The notes beneath the pieces are model-generated. The model saw only the letters and a program-made list of their open reading frames with translations. It was not told where the DNA came from and ran no database searches. Below are positions 7,208 through 15,776 of a stretch of 64,000 nt of DNA, piece after piece. Source of the DNA: Prevotella sp. (GTDB taxonomy: Bacteria > Bacteroidota > Bacteroidia > Bacteroidales > Bacteroidaceae); assembly GCA_017474925.1 (NCBI GenBank), contig JAFVGN010000049.1, forward strand, positions 1 to 64,000, written 5' to 3'. A program made the position numbers and the translations under genes. The first letter of the stretch is position 1, and every line of letters begins with the position of its first letter.

Positions 7208-9268
7208 TCACTTAAAAGGTAGGCGCCAGGAACAGTACTGGTAGTCGCTGCAACCGTAGGCCGTCCTGCCCTTGACGATGTGCCCCTTGCCACACAACGG
7301 ACAGGGCTTGCCGATGATGCTGTCGTCGGGTTTCAGCGACTTGGGTTTCCTGGGGGCTTTTTTCTTGTCGGGCTGTGCGGTCTTGGGCGCCTTGACCTTC
7401 TTCACCTCTGCATCGGTGAGGACGGTGATGCGGCGGTTGCTGGAGTCGTGCATCACTTCATTGACGATGTCGGTGACCTGCGTCTTCAGCTCCTCGATGA
7501 ACTGCTGGGCGTCGTACGTCTGGTGCTCGATGTCGCGCAGCTTTTTCTCCCAGATACCTGTCAGCTCGCAGCTTTTGAGCAGTTCTTCGTGGATGAGGTC
7601 GATGAGCTCGATGCCTGTGGGGGTGGCAACGAGGCGCTTGCGGTCGCGCTTGATATAGTGGCGCTTGAAGAGCGTCTCAATGATGCTCGCACGGCTTGAG
7701 GGACGGCCAATGCCGTTTTCCTTCATGGCTGCGCGTAGCGTCTCGTCCTCGACGAACTTGCCTGCTGTCTCCATAGCCCTCAGCAGCGAGGCCTCATTAT
7801 AATAAGGTGGAGGCGTCGTCCACTTCTCGGTCAGCGTGGGCTGGTGGGCGCCGCTTTCCCCACGGACGAAGGTGGGAAGGGTGCGCTCCTCGTCGTTCTT
7901 CTCGGTGTTTTCGGGGTTCTCGGAGTTTTCGGCCGTATCAGTGGTCTTTCCCCTGACCACACGCCAGCCGGGGTCGAGAATCTCCTTGCCCGTGACTTTG
8001 AACTCGACGGCTTCGGGGGTGTCGTTGCCTACGACGCCCAGTACGGTCGTGGTGGAGAACTTGCAGTCGGGCAGGAAAACCCCGATGAATCGGCGGGCTA
8101 CCAGGTCGAACACGTTCCGCTCGGCGTCGTTGAGGTTCTGGGGGATGACACCCGTGGGAATGATGGCATGATGGTCGGTGACCTTCGACGTGTCGAAGAC
8201 GCGCTTGCTTTTCTTCAGGGCCTTGCCGCCAATGGGCTTGATGAACTCCGCGTAGGGCGCCGTGCCAGCAAACTTGGTCTGGTAGAGGCCGTTGAGCGTC
8301 TGCGGACACTTGGGGTAGATGTCGTCGGACAGGTATTGGGTGTCGACGCGCGGGTAGGTGGTGAATTTGCGTTCGTAGAGCGACTGGATGAGGTTCAGGG
8401 TCATCTCGGCCGAATAGCCGAACTTGCGGTTGCAGTCGACCTGCAGGGATGTCAGGTCGTAAAGCTGGGGCGGCTGCTCCTTGCCTTCCTTCTTCTCCAC
8501 CTTGGTGACGGTAAAGGGCTTTCCCTCGATGGTGGAAAAGGCCTGTTCGCCTTCCTCCTTCGACGTGAACTTGCCTTTCGTGGCTGTGAAGGTGGTGTCG
8601 CGATAGACGGTAGCCAGCACCCAGTAGGGCTCGGGTTTGAAGGAGTCTATCTCCTTCTGGCGGTTGACGATGAGGGCGAGGGTAGGTGTCTGGACACGAC
8701 CGATGGAGAGCACCTGACGGTTCTGACCGTATTTCAGCGTGTAAAGGCGCGTGGCGTTCATGCCCAGCAGCCAGTCGCCGATGGCGCGCGAGAGACCGGC
8801 CATATAGAGCGGCTGGTAGTCTTGCTGGTCTTTCAGGTTCTGGAAACCCTCGCGGATGGCCTCGTCGGTCATCGACGATATCCACAGTCGGCTGACAGGA
8901 CATTTGGCACCGGCTTTCTGCATCACCCAGCGCTGAATGAGCTCGCCTTCCTGTCCGGCGTCGCCGCAGTTGACGATGCGCTCGGCTTTCTGCATCAGCC
9001 CCTCGATGATGGAGAACTGCTTGTGGATGCCCTGATCGTCTATGAGCTTGATGCCAAAGCGCTCGGGTATCATGGGCAGCTGGGTCAGGCTCCACGATTT
9101 CCACAGCGGCGTGTAGTCGTGAGGCTCTTTCAGCGTACATAGGTGGCCAAAGGTCCACGTCACCTGGAAACCATTGCCTTCCATGTAGCCGTCGTGCGAG
9201 CTGGTGGCACCGATAATACGGGCGATGTCACGGGCCACACTGGGTTTTTCTGCTATACAAACTATCAT
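7208..9268 (-). CDS. topB: DNA topoisomerase III
   Basis: This 686-residue type IA topoisomerase relaxes and decatenates DNA. It starts with the TOPRIM domain (MIVCIAEKPSVARDIARIIG), with the acidic metal site near NCGDAGQEGEL. The active-site tyrosine is Y305 in FTTYPRVD. The C-terminus holds a topoisomerase zinc ribbon (CPLCGKG ... CSDYQYCSW). I chose the start at 9268 because it gives the conserved N-terminus and because the -7 box (9277-9284) lies only eight bases upstream. The mRNA would be nearly leaderless, and the upstream in-frame Met at 9307 would lie before the transcript. In this phylum topB-like genes are common both on chromosomes and in conjugative elements; nothing around it indicates an element. 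Confidence 0.92.
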   Translation of the reverse strand: MIVCIAEKPSVARDIARIIGATSSHDGYMEGNGFQVTWTFGHLCTLKEPHDYTPLWKSWSLTQLPMIPERFGIKLIDDQGIHKQFSIIEGLMQKAERIVNCGDAGQEGELIQRWVMQKAGAKCPVSRLWISSMTDEAIREGFQNLKDQQDYQPLYMAGLSRAIGDWLLGMNATRLYTLKYGQNRQVLSIGRVQTPTLALIVNRQKEIDSFKPEPYWVLATVYRDTTFTATKGKFTSKEEGEQAFSTIEGKPFTVTKVEKKEGKEQPPQLYDLTSLQVDCNRKFGYSAEMTLNLIQSLYERKFTTYPRVDTQYLSDDIYPKCPQTLNGLYQTKFAGTAPYAEFIKPIGGKALKKSKRVFDTSKVTDHHAIIPTGVIPQNLNDAERNVFDLVARRFIGVFLPDCKFSTTTVLGVVGNDTPEAVEFKVTGKEILDPGWRVVRGKTTDTAENSENPENTEKNDEERTLPTFVRGESGAHQPTLTEKWTTPPPYYNEASLLRAMETAGKFVEDETLRAAMKENGIGRPSSRASIIETLFKRHYIKRDRKRLVATPTGIELIDLIHEELLKSCELTGIWEKKLRDIEHQTYDAQQFIEELKTQVTDIVNEVMHDSSNRRITVLTDAEVKKVKAPKTAQPDKKKAPRKPKSLKPDDSIIGKPCPLCGKGHIVKGRTAYGCSDYQYCSWRLPFK

Positions 9269-9276
9269 ACGGGGTG

Positions 9277-9284
9277 CAAAGGTA
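9277..9284 (-). promoter_or_regulatory. -7 box of topB
   Basis: TACCTTTG on the minus strand is followed by only 8 bases before the ATG. It forms the left end of a repeat-rich intergenic region whose other strand drives the gene at 9520. Confidence 0.65.
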
Positions 9285-9289
9285 GTGTA

Positions 9290-9511
9290 AAACAAGAGAA
9301 AATCCAAATTTTCTCACCATTTCTCTTTCCTTTTTCGTAACATTGCGGTTTTAGTCCGCGAAGTTACTATCACTCGGAAGAAATTGAATAATTTGTTTTT
9401 CTTTGTTCTTCTCTCGTTTGTAACATTTGCTTCGCAGAAGTTACTCTGTCTCGGAAATGAGAAGAAAAACAAGTTTTCCTTTTGCATTTCTCTCGACTTT
9501 TCGTAACTTTG
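9290..9511 (+). repeat. Tandem promoter repeat, 83-bp period
   Basis: Three successive units end in TAACATTG (9338-9345), TAACATTTG (9421-9429) and TAACTTTG (9504-9511), exactly 83 bases apart. The second and third share gaagttact-n-ctcgga near their start. Only the last has an intact -7 box. A near-identical copy of the last unit (9437-9511) is found inverted at 51829-51905. Confidence 0.7.
9504..9511 (+). promoter_or_regulatory. -7 box of the gene at 9520
   Basis: TAACTTTG ends eight bases before the ATG, so the transcript would be almost leaderless, as for topB on the other strand. Confidence 0.6.
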
Positions 9512-9519
9512 CCGTCGAT

Positions 9520-9750
9520 ATGGAGAATAAAAGACATGCGCTCCGCAAGCTGCTTGAGGCTGTGGAGCATGAATTGCTGAAAAAGCCTAACCGCAAGACA
9601 CTGGACAGACTGTCACTGCTGGCGGGGTTCCAGGACTGGGATTCGTTTCAGGATGCTCTTCACGGGCAAGGGGGTGAAACGGTGTACGGCGGACACAAGG
9701 AGCATGCAGGCGAAGGGCAGGAAGACAAAAAAGAGACACCCAAAACCTGA
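9520..9750 (+). CDS. Small hypothetical protein
   Basis: This is a 76-residue acidic and basic protein with no signal peptide. The first 50 residues look helical (MENKRHALRKLLEAVEHELL then a TLDRLSLLAGFQDWDSF stretch) and resemble a short DNA-binding or adaptor helix bundle. The tail is Gly/Glu/Lys rich and disordered. I do not recognise a family. The start at 9520 was chosen because the upstream in-frame ATG at 9427 would begin inside the promoter repeat. It is convergent with rplS. A weak hairpin (aaaagaga/tctctttt, 9728-9760) may end it. Confidence 0.6.
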   Translation: MENKRHALRKLLEAVEHELLKKPNRKTLDRLSLLAGFQDWDSFQDALHGQGGETVYGGHKEHAGEGQEDKKETPKT

Positions 9751-9812
9751 GCATCTCTTTTATGTCGTGTCGGTTCTCTCTGATTTGACGGTCAGAGTTA
9801 ATCGGCAGGTGC

Positions 9813-10178
9813 TTACTCCTTGCCTGCGAGACCGCTGCGCTTCTCCTTGATACGAGCTGCCTTACCAGTCAGCTTGCGTAGATAGTAAAGCTTAGCGCGA
9901 CGAACCTTACCAACCTTGTTCACCTCGATAGAGTCAATGTTGGGCGACTCAATGGGGAAGATACGCTCTACACCCACGGTGCCGGACATCTTGCGAACAG
10001 TGAAGCGTTTTTTGTCACCGTGACCGCAAATCTTGATGACTACGCCACGATAGAGCTGGATACGCTCCTTGGAACCCTCGATAATTTTGTAAGCGACAGT
10101 AATCGTGTCACCAGCCTTGAACTCTGGGAACTTCTTGCCGGTTGCAAATGCTTCTTCAGCAACTTTAATTAAATCCAT
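9813..10178 (-). CDS. rplS: 50S ribosomal protein L19
   Basis: This 121-residue protein has the full L19 signature: [23 protein letters not shown], and [10 protein letters not shown] near the C-terminus. It lies at the 30S-50S interface of the ribosome. The C-terminus extends slightly as a Lys/Arg-rich end ([12 protein letters not shown]), normal for the phylum. It stands alone rather than in the rpsP-rimM-trmD-rplS operon of many bacteria; rimM is found elsewhere in this window, next to murA. Confidence 0.97.
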   Translation of the reverse strand: MDLIKVAEEAFATGKKFPEFKAGDTITVAYKIIEGSKERIQLYRGVVIKICGHGDKKRFTVRKMSGTVGVERIFPIESPNIDSIEVNKVGKVRRAKLYYLRKLTGKAARIKEKRSGLAGKE

Positions 10179-10282
10179 TGCCTTTAATTTTTAATGTTTG
10201 ATAATGTTTTGCTGTATCGTTCAGGCGCAACATAGACGGGCAACTCGTTACTTCCCTCCATCGGTTACGCCGAAAGCGGGTG

Positions 10283-10290
10283 CAAAGGTA
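10283..10290 (-). promoter_or_regulatory. -7 box of rplS
   Basis: TACCTTTG on the minus strand gives a leader of about 100 bases. It is divergent from the box at 10364-10371. Confidence 0.6.
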
Positions 10291-10363
10291 CGAAGAAGTG
10301 AGTGAAATACCAAACAAAATTCCGATTTTTTTGATTTTCAGGGCGAAAGTCCTATATTTTTTG

Positions 10364-10371
10364 TATCTTTG
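10364..10371 (+). promoter_or_regulatory. -7 box of the 5'-nucleotidase gene pair
   Basis: TATCTTTG lies 19 bases before the ATG at 10391. Confidence 0.6.
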
Positions 10372-10390
10372 CAGACAAAATATGCATTCA

Positions 10391-11242
10391 ATGGATAAAA
10401 AAACAATCTGTTTGACACTCTTGGCAAGTGTGCTGTTGTTCTCGTCGTGCCGCTCGCATTATCAGGTGGCTCAGATAGAACGTACCCGCATCGTGGTGGA
10501 CAGCCGCTACGATGGGCAACCAGACCAGCATGCGGAAGAGTTCCTGAAACCTTACAAGCATGTGGTGGATAGCATCATGGGCCCTGTCGTAGGATATTCG
10601 GCAAAATATATGACGGTCCAGCGCCCGGAAGGTACGCTGTCGAACCTGTTGGCCGACATTTTGGTGTGGGCTGCCAAGGACTATGGTGAGACGGTGGATT
10701 TGGGCATATACAACATCGGCGGTGTGCGCGCTGACCTGCCCAAGGGTGTGATTACCTACGGCGATGTGCTCGACATAGCACCTTTCGAGAACAAAATTGC
10801 CTTCACCACACTGAGTGGCGAAGACCTTTTGAAGCTTTTTGAAGAAATTGCTTCCGTGGGTGGCGAGGGACTCAGCGGTGCCGTTCGCATGGTCATTGAC
10901 GGGGAGCTCAGGCTTCGCAGTGTCACGGTAAACGGACAGCTTGTGGACAAAAACCGTGACTATCGGATTGTCACTATCGACTATCTCTTGGGTGGTACAG
11001 ACAAGATGACGACCTTCAAGAAAGGGCGCAACATCAAATCGCCACAGGATTTCGGCAATAATTCGCGCTTCATTATTATGAAATACTTCCGTGAGCAGAT
11101 GCAACAGGGACGTATGGTTGATGCAGAAATCGAGGGACGCATTGTAGCGAAGGATGTGACGAAGGAACAGCTGCAAGAGATGGTGAAGAGAGGTGTGAAG
11201 GTAGAGCAAATAAATATGGATGCCATTGAAATGAAAGAATGA
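10391..11242 (+). CDS. 5'-nucleotidase C-terminal domain lipoprotein
   Basis: This 283-residue protein carries only the substrate-binding C-terminal domain of the UshA/5'-nucleotidase family (PF02872 type): GTLSNLLADILVWAA, NIGGVRADLPKG, ITYGDVLDIAPFENK. It has a lipoprotein signal (MDKKTICLTLLASVLLFSSC), so it should be anchored in the envelope. The metallophosphatase half is encoded by the next gene, which overlaps it by ATGA. The two halves therefore probably form one enzyme that removes phosphate from nucleotides in the periplasm. The domain order is reversed with respect to the usual fused protein. An alternative start lies at 10382. Confidence 0.88.
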   Translation: MDKKTICLTLLASVLLFSSCRSHYQVAQIERTRIVVDSRYDGQPDQHAEEFLKPYKHVVDSIMGPVVGYSAKYMTVQRPEGTLSNLLADILVWAAKDYGETVDLGIYNIGGVRADLPKGVITYGDVLDIAPFENKIAFTTLSGEDLLKLFEEIASVGGEGLSGAVRMVIDGELRLRSVTVNGQLVDKNRDYRIVTIDYLLGGTDKMTTFKKGRNIKSPQDFGNNSRFIIMKYFREQMQQGRMVDAEIEGRIVAKDVTKEQLQEMVKRGVKVEQINMDAIEMKE

Positions 11243-12090
11243 AAATGATGAAGACAAGGTATTTCTTAATGATCCTGCTGGCGCTTGTATCTCTGGGCGG
11301 GGCGGCCAAGAAACATAAGCAGTTAGTCATTCTGCACTCGAATGACGCTCACTCTCAGATATTGCCCATTAGCACGCAGCTGCCTGATACGCTCAAGGCG
11401 GGCAGGGGAGGGTTCCTTCGCCGCATGGCACTGTTGAAGGAGGAACGCAGCAAGGATCCGGACTTGCTCTACTTTGACTCGGGTGATTTTTTCCAAGGCT
11501 CGGCATACTTCACCCTTTTTAAGGGAGAGGTCGAGATAGGGTTGATGAACCAGATGGGGGTTGACGCTGCTACCATAGGCAATCACGAGTTTGACTTCGG
11601 ACTTGATGGTATGGCAAATGCTTTCAGGAAAGCTAACTTTCCCATCGTGTGCGCGAACTATGATTTCACAGGTACCGCTGTCGAGGGTCTTGTGAAGCCT
11701 TATGTCATCATCAAGCGAAAAGGAATAAAGATTGGCGTTTTCGGCCTGTCACCCAAAATGGAGGGGCTGGTGAGTGGCAAGAATTGTATGGGAGTCAAGT
11801 ATATTGATCCTGCCAAAGTGGCTTTGGAGACAGCTACTATGCTGAAGGAAAAGGAGAAATGCGACATGGTCATCTGTATCTCGCACCTAGGCTGGTACAG
11901 CAAACGTGGGGAAGACGATATCTATATGATTACGCGTTCTCGCAATATTGATCTCGTACTGGGTGGGCATACCCATACCTATTTCAGCAAGCTGGAGTAC
12001 GAGAAGAATATGGACGGAATCCCCGTTCCCGTGGACCAGAATGGAAAATCTGCCTGCTTTATAGGACGCTTGGTGGTTGACTTCAAGTAA
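11239..12090 (+). CDS. 5'-nucleotidase metallophosphatase domain protein
   Basis: This 283-residue exported protein has the calcineurin-like phosphatase core: LHSNDAHSQ, FDSGDFFQG, IGNHEFDFG and GGHTHTYF carry the metal ligands. A signal peptide covers roughly residues 1-23. It lacks the C-terminal substrate domain of UshA-type enzymes, which is supplied by the preceding overlapping gene. It should hydrolyse nucleotides or related phosphate esters in the periplasm. No terminator is seen before the convergent porT. Confidence 0.9.
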   Translation: MKMMKTRYFLMILLALVSLGGAAKKHKQLVILHSNDAHSQILPISTQLPDTLKAGRGGFLRRMALLKEERSKDPDLLYFDSGDFFQGSAYFTLFKGEVEIGLMNQMGVDAATIGNHEFDFGLDGMANAFRKANFPIVCANYDFTGTAVEGLVKPYVIIKRKGIKIGVFGLSPKMEGLVSGKNCMGVKYIDPAKVALETATMLKEKEKCDMVICISHLGWYSKRGEDDIYMITRSRNIDLVLGGHTHTYFSKLEYEKNMDGIPVPVDQNGKSACFIGRLVVDFK

Positions 12091-12123
12091 GGTGGCTTTG
12101 TATTTCTGTCATTCGAATATCTG

Positions 12124-12882
12124 TCATTCGAAATAGAACGTCAGGACAATCATTTTCGACTGCGCACTGCTGACAGATCCCGCATAGGGTTTCATGTTGG
12201 CATCGCGCAACTCGTTGATGTGATTCTTATCCAGCACGTCGCTAAGACCGAAGCAGAACTTCAGCTCAGGGATCAGCTTGAAGAACGGCAGGTAGAAATC
12301 GCATCCCAAACCCACTTCCAACATTGTACTGTAACGTTTCAGACGTATGATGTCCGACTCGCTGCCTGTCAGGTTTATCATCGGATTGATGCCTGCCATA
12401 ACATAAGGACGATGGTTGTTCCAGCGTGGAGCGGCAAACTTCAAGTCGATGGGTAGCGAAACGTAGGTGTTCTTCAGGTCTTGGGTCAGATGAAAAGGTA
12501 CTCCTTCTTCGTCAACAACCTTTGTGTTCAGGAATGTCAGGTGCTTGGCTCCGAAATGCATTTGTGGCGTGAATCGCAATGAGAAATGGTCACTTAGGCG
12601 CCATTCGGAAACGACACCTACCGAGAATCCCGGACTCCATTTGTCGGCATCGCACAATATCAGGTCATTGTGTGTGTTGCCTTCCTCGTCAACCCATGTC
12701 TGCGGACCTACGTTCTCGAACTCAATATCTTGCATGTTGATGCCTATCAGAATGCCGAGGTGTACTTCTCGCAAGTCAATATATGGCTTGTTCTGCACGC
12801 GTCGGTCTATCTGTGCTGTGCCTGGTAATATGACCCAGCAGACTATGATAATGATAAAAATCGTACGTTTCATATACATCAT
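12124..12882 (-). CDS. porT: PorT family outer membrane protein (type IX secretion)
   Basis: This 252-residue beta-barrel protein has a signal peptide ending near TAQIDRR. The characteristic N-terminal segment (KPYIDLREVHLGILIG) and later SPGFSVG and LPIDLKF blocks match PorT/SprT, needed for type IX secretion. Together with gldH at 32 kb and the sorting tails on the pectinesterase and the 59-kb protein, it supports a working type IX system. Alternative starts lie at 12879 and 12873, all before the same signal peptide. No clear -7 box is visible upstream. Confidence 0.85.
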   Translation of the reverse strand: MMYMKRTIFIIIIVCWVILPGTAQIDRRVQNKPYIDLREVHLGILIGINMQDIEFENVGPQTWVDEEGNTHNDLILCDADKWSPGFSVGVVSEWRLSDHFSLRFTPQMHFGAKHLTFLNTKVVDEEGVPFHLTQDLKNTYVSLPIDLKFAAPRWNNHRPYVMAGINPMINLTGSESDIIRLKRYSTMLEVGLGCDFYLPFFKLIPELKFCFGLSDVLDKNHINELRDANMKPYAGSVSSAQSKMIVLTFYFE

Positions 12883-12986
12883 TTATAACGCGCTATATCG
12901 TCATTTTATTATTTCGATAACGTATAAATTGAACATAAGAAACAAAATTCCCTACCCAAAAATGAGTATTATTCGAAATAATTTCA

Positions 12987-12994
12987 TACCTTTG
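12987..12994 (+). promoter_or_regulatory. -7 box of the ferredoxin gene
   Basis: TACCTTTG gives a leader of about 50 bases that includes an A-rich tract just before the ATG. Confidence 0.65.
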
Positions 12995-13047
12995 CATCAT
13001 CAAAAGTAAGTAACAACAGTATTAATAACTTTAATTTTTAAAAGATT

Positions 13048-13215
13048 ATGGCATACGTAATTGGTGATGACTGCATCGCATGTGGCACATGTATTGACGA
13101 GTGTCCCGCAGGAGCAATCTCTGAGGGTGACAAGTATTCAATCAATCCTGATGTTTGCACTGAGTGCGGCACATGCGCTGACGTTTGTCCGTCAGAGGCT
13201 ATCAGCCTTCCTTAA
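13048..13215 (+). CDS. 2[4Fe-4S] ferredoxin
   Basis: This 55-residue protein has two complete clusters of the clostridial type: CIACGTCIDECP (residues 9-20) and CTECGTCADVCP (residues 37-48). It carries single electrons at low potential between cytoplasmic enzymes such as pyruvate:ferredoxin oxidoreductase and hydrogenases or Rnf. It is a single-gene transcript with its own -7 box and a strong terminator. An obligate anaerobe is implied. Confidence 0.96.
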   Translation: MAYVIGDDCIACGTCIDECPAGAISEGDKYSINPDVCTECGTCADVCPSEAISLP

Positions 13216-13299
13216 GGAAAACGCTGATTTATGTGGTTAAAAACGGGTGGGTACTCCTTACGGGGTATCCATCTTATTTTTAGTAAACTGCCATTACTG

Positions 13300-13332
13300 A
13301 AAAAGGGGGAGCATGACGCTCCCCCTTTTTCG
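13300..13332. terminator. Bidirectional terminator between ferredoxin and TPR gene
   Basis: The arms aaaaagggggagc / gctcccccttttt are perfect, with a 5-base loop. A-runs and T-runs on both sides let it serve the ferredoxin on + and the TonB operon on -. Confidence 0.92.
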
Positions 13333-13354
13333 TAAAATATGAGTTTTCCCAAAT

Positions 13355-14779
13355 TTACTGATCGAGAACCTGCTTGGCAATATCGTTCTCAGGATCGATG
13401 ACAAGCATTTTCTGAGCGTACTGCTTAGCGGTTTCCTTATCGTTCTTCTGAATGAAGTAGTAGGAGATGAGGTAGTGGTAGCTCTCCTTCAGACGGGCTT
13501 TGTCGGTGTTGTCGAGTTCAGCCTTGGGACCGATGAGTTCAACGAGCTTCTCATAATAAGGCTTGGCAAGACCCTTAGACTGGTCGGGATCCATCTGGCC
13601 GTTGACACGGGCACGCATGAAGGTTGCATATTCGACGGCGTTTTCGTACTTCTCTGCAAGGTCGGCATAAGCGGCATCAGCATTGCGGAAAGCCTCGGCC
13701 TGAGCTTCTGCAGTCAAAGTTGAACCATGCTGCATGTGGAGACCTGCAAGTGCAGCGAGGTCGTTGGCTGTCGGCTTCTCCATGTTGGACAGATAGTCCT
13801 TGTAGTGCTTGATGGCATTGATGTAGTCCTCCTTGTCGCGATAAGCATCGGAAAGCTGCTTGACAACGCCGGCACGTTTGGCCTTGTTATCAAGGTCTTC
13901 CTGCTTCAGAGCCAGTTCATACATCTCAATAGCCTTCTCTGGTTGCTTGGCACCGATGAGTGCATTGCCGTAGTAGGTATAGTCATAGTAAGAGAACTTG
14001 GCTGAGTCGGACTTGTTGAACAAGGCGTCAGCATACATAAGAGCATCGTCGAACTTCTTGAGTTCAGTGCTGTTGAAAAATGCCAGACGGTTGAAGGCTG
14101 CATGACGCGGATTCTTGGTGAGGCCGAACTTGGCAACGTCAAGCGCTTTCTGGTAATCTTGTTTAAAGAAGGCAGACATAGCATAGTCGCTCAGGTCACG
14201 CTCTTCCATCTTACTCCTGTCGGCTTTGTCATAGGCTTCAAGAGCCTTGTCAAACTCGTTTGACATGTAGTAGATGCGGCCTGCCAATGCGTCTACGGCA
14301 ATGTCTGGACGCTGCTCGCGAAGCTCGTTCAGCTTGGCTACAGCACCAGAGGGACTTATCTTACGATAAACGTTGGCATACTTGTAGTAAGCTTCTGGAT
14401 TTTTCGGGTCAACGTAAATGGCCTGTTCGTACTGAGCAGCTGCACCACCACCATTGTCACTGATAGCCTCGATGTCACCTAAAAGCAGAAAGGCAGGTGC
14501 ACACTTGTTCTTGCTGGCCTGTAGAGCATAATTGGCGTATTCTCTTGCATGAGCAGTGTCCTTGACAGCAAGGAACTCACGTCCGAAGGCAACCAGATTC
14601 TCAGTGTTTTTCTTGTTTGCCTTGTAGAATGGCTTCAACTGCTTGTCGATGTCAGCGGGTTTGCTACTAATAATTTGTTTTACGGCATTGACGTCGTTCT
14701 TGGAACCGTCCTGTGCCTGGGCTGCGGTGGTGAAACCTACCAGCAGCGCTGTTGCGAATAAATATTTGATTGCTTTCAT
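13355..14779 (-). CDS. TPR repeat protein of the TonB operon
   Basis: This 474-residue exported protein has a signal peptide (MKAIKYLFATALLVGFTTAAQAQ) and a chain of tetratricopeptide repeats from about residue 70 to the end (for example DPKNPEAYYKYANVYRK and KQPEKAIEMYELALKQ). It probably acts as a periplasmic scaffold. It is the last gene of exbB-exbD-exbD-tonB-pstS-TPR; the start at 14779 leaves 13 bases after the upstream stop. This gene order is commonly conserved in the phylum, but the role of this member is not established. Confidence 0.85.
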   Translation of the reverse strand: MKAIKYLFATALLVGFTTAAQAQDGSKNDVNAVKQIISSKPADIDKQLKPFYKANKKNTENLVAFGREFLAVKDTAHAREYANYALQASKNKCAPAFLLLGDIEAISDNGGGAAAQYEQAIYVDPKNPEAYYKYANVYRKISPSGAVAKLNELREQRPDIAVDALAGRIYYMSNEFDKALEAYDKADRSKMEERDLSDYAMSAFFKQDYQKALDVAKFGLTKNPRHAAFNRLAFFNSTELKKFDDALMYADALFNKSDSAKFSYYDYTYYGNALIGAKQPEKAIEMYELALKQEDLDNKAKRAGVVKQLSDAYRDKEDYINAIKHYKDYLSNMEKPTANDLAALAGLHMQHGSTLTAEAQAEAFRNADAAYADLAEKYENAVEYATFMRARVNGQMDPDQSKGLAKPYYEKLVELIGPKAELDNTDKARLKESYHYLISYYFIQKNDKETAKQYAQKMLVIDPENDIAKQVLDQ

Positions 14780-14792
14780 TGTTGAAAATAAT

Positions 14793-15761
14793 TTATTGGT
14801 CTTTATAATTAACATATATCTCTCTTACATTGGTGGCTGCCTGAATGGGCAACAGGCCTGACTTTTGGATAATCAGCTGTCCCTTTGGTAGGCGGACAAA
14901 GTGCGCAAAGTTGGATGGCAGACCGCTCCGTGGCTCGTTGAGCAACGCATAGATGGTACGCAGAAGCGGGTAGTTGCCGTTATATAGATAGTACTGGTAG
15001 GGTTTCCAGCTGTTGGCACTAGATGCCGAGTCGAGGCGGGAAACACCCATAACGGTGATGTTCTTCTTAAAGGTGACATTTGTCGTGTCACGGCTGTCGT
15101 TAAGCCAGTTAGAACCGATGATGCCTAACGAGCCAGCATGCTTCTCGACATAGTCGATAACAGCAGCACTGGTCTTGACAGCTCCTACGTTGGGAGCTTT
15201 GATTTCCTGTCCGCCCAGTAGTGAGTCAACACACCAACGTACCGTACTGGAAAGGGGATTGTCGAATACTACGTCGATGGTACCTAACTTCGAGCTCGGA
15301 TAAAGCTCCTTCCATGTACTGATTTCACCTTTCAGTATTCGCTTGAAGTCGCGCACGGTGATACACGTATCGGGATTCTGGTTATTGACGATAAGAGCCA
15401 GACCGTCGTACGCGATGGGAATGGTGCGAGGTATGTAGCTGCGGTCTTTTAAATTTTGGCGCTCCTTGGCAGTAAGGTCGCGTGAGGTAAAGATGAGCCA
15501 GGTGTCAAGGGCCATCAGTTTTTTGAAGGCTTCCTGCTCATCTGTGTATTGAGCCTCTAATGTGTCAAGAGGGGCGTTGTAGCTGAACACATTGAGGGCT
15601 TCATTAAGGATGGGGCTGAAACTTTCGTCAGCATAGAAGTAGCGGGCGGCACGTTGATAGTCCTGTTCCGCTTTCGTATTTTTAGGCTTGTTCCCACAAG
15701 AGGAGAACAAGCCTAAAATGAGAGTTAATCCAATGATGGAATTAAAAACGTTTCTAATCAT
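14793..15761 (-). CDS. PstS-like substrate-binding lipoprotein
   Basis: This 322-residue protein has a lipoprotein signal (LILGLFSSC, Cys 22) and the type 2 periplasmic binding fold of phosphate-binding PstS (SRDLTAKE, IPIAYDGLALIVN, RDFKRILKGEISTW, GIIGSNW). No pstCAB transporter genes follow. It sits in the TonB operon, so it may bind phosphate or sense envelope state rather than feed an ABC transporter. Confidence 0.85.
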   Translation of the reverse strand: MIRNVFNSIIGLTLILGLFSSCGNKPKNTKAEQDYQRAARYFYADESFSPILNEALNVFSYNAPLDTLEAQYTDEQEAFKKLMALDTWLIFTSRDLTAKERQNLKDRSYIPRTIPIAYDGLALIVNNQNPDTCITVRDFKRILKGEISTWKELYPSSKLGTIDVVFDNPLSSTVRWCVDSLLGGQEIKAPNVGAVKTSAAVIDYVEKHAGSLGIIGSNWLNDSRDTTNVTFKKNITVMGVSRLDSASSANSWKPYQYYLYNGNYPLLRTIYALLNEPRSGLPSNFAHFVRLPKGQLIIQKSGLLPIQAATNVREIYVNYKDQ

Positions 15762-15776
15762 TTGAAAATTGTTAGA

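Noticed and set aside
7844..9142. 432-codon open frame opposite topB
   Set aside because: topB has all its motifs in the minus frame; the antisense frame shows no family and reflects GC-rich third positions.
7208..9750. Integrated conjugative element suggested by topB
   Set aside because: No integrase, tra or mob genes, or attachment repeats flank it; neighbours are unrelated chromosomal genes.
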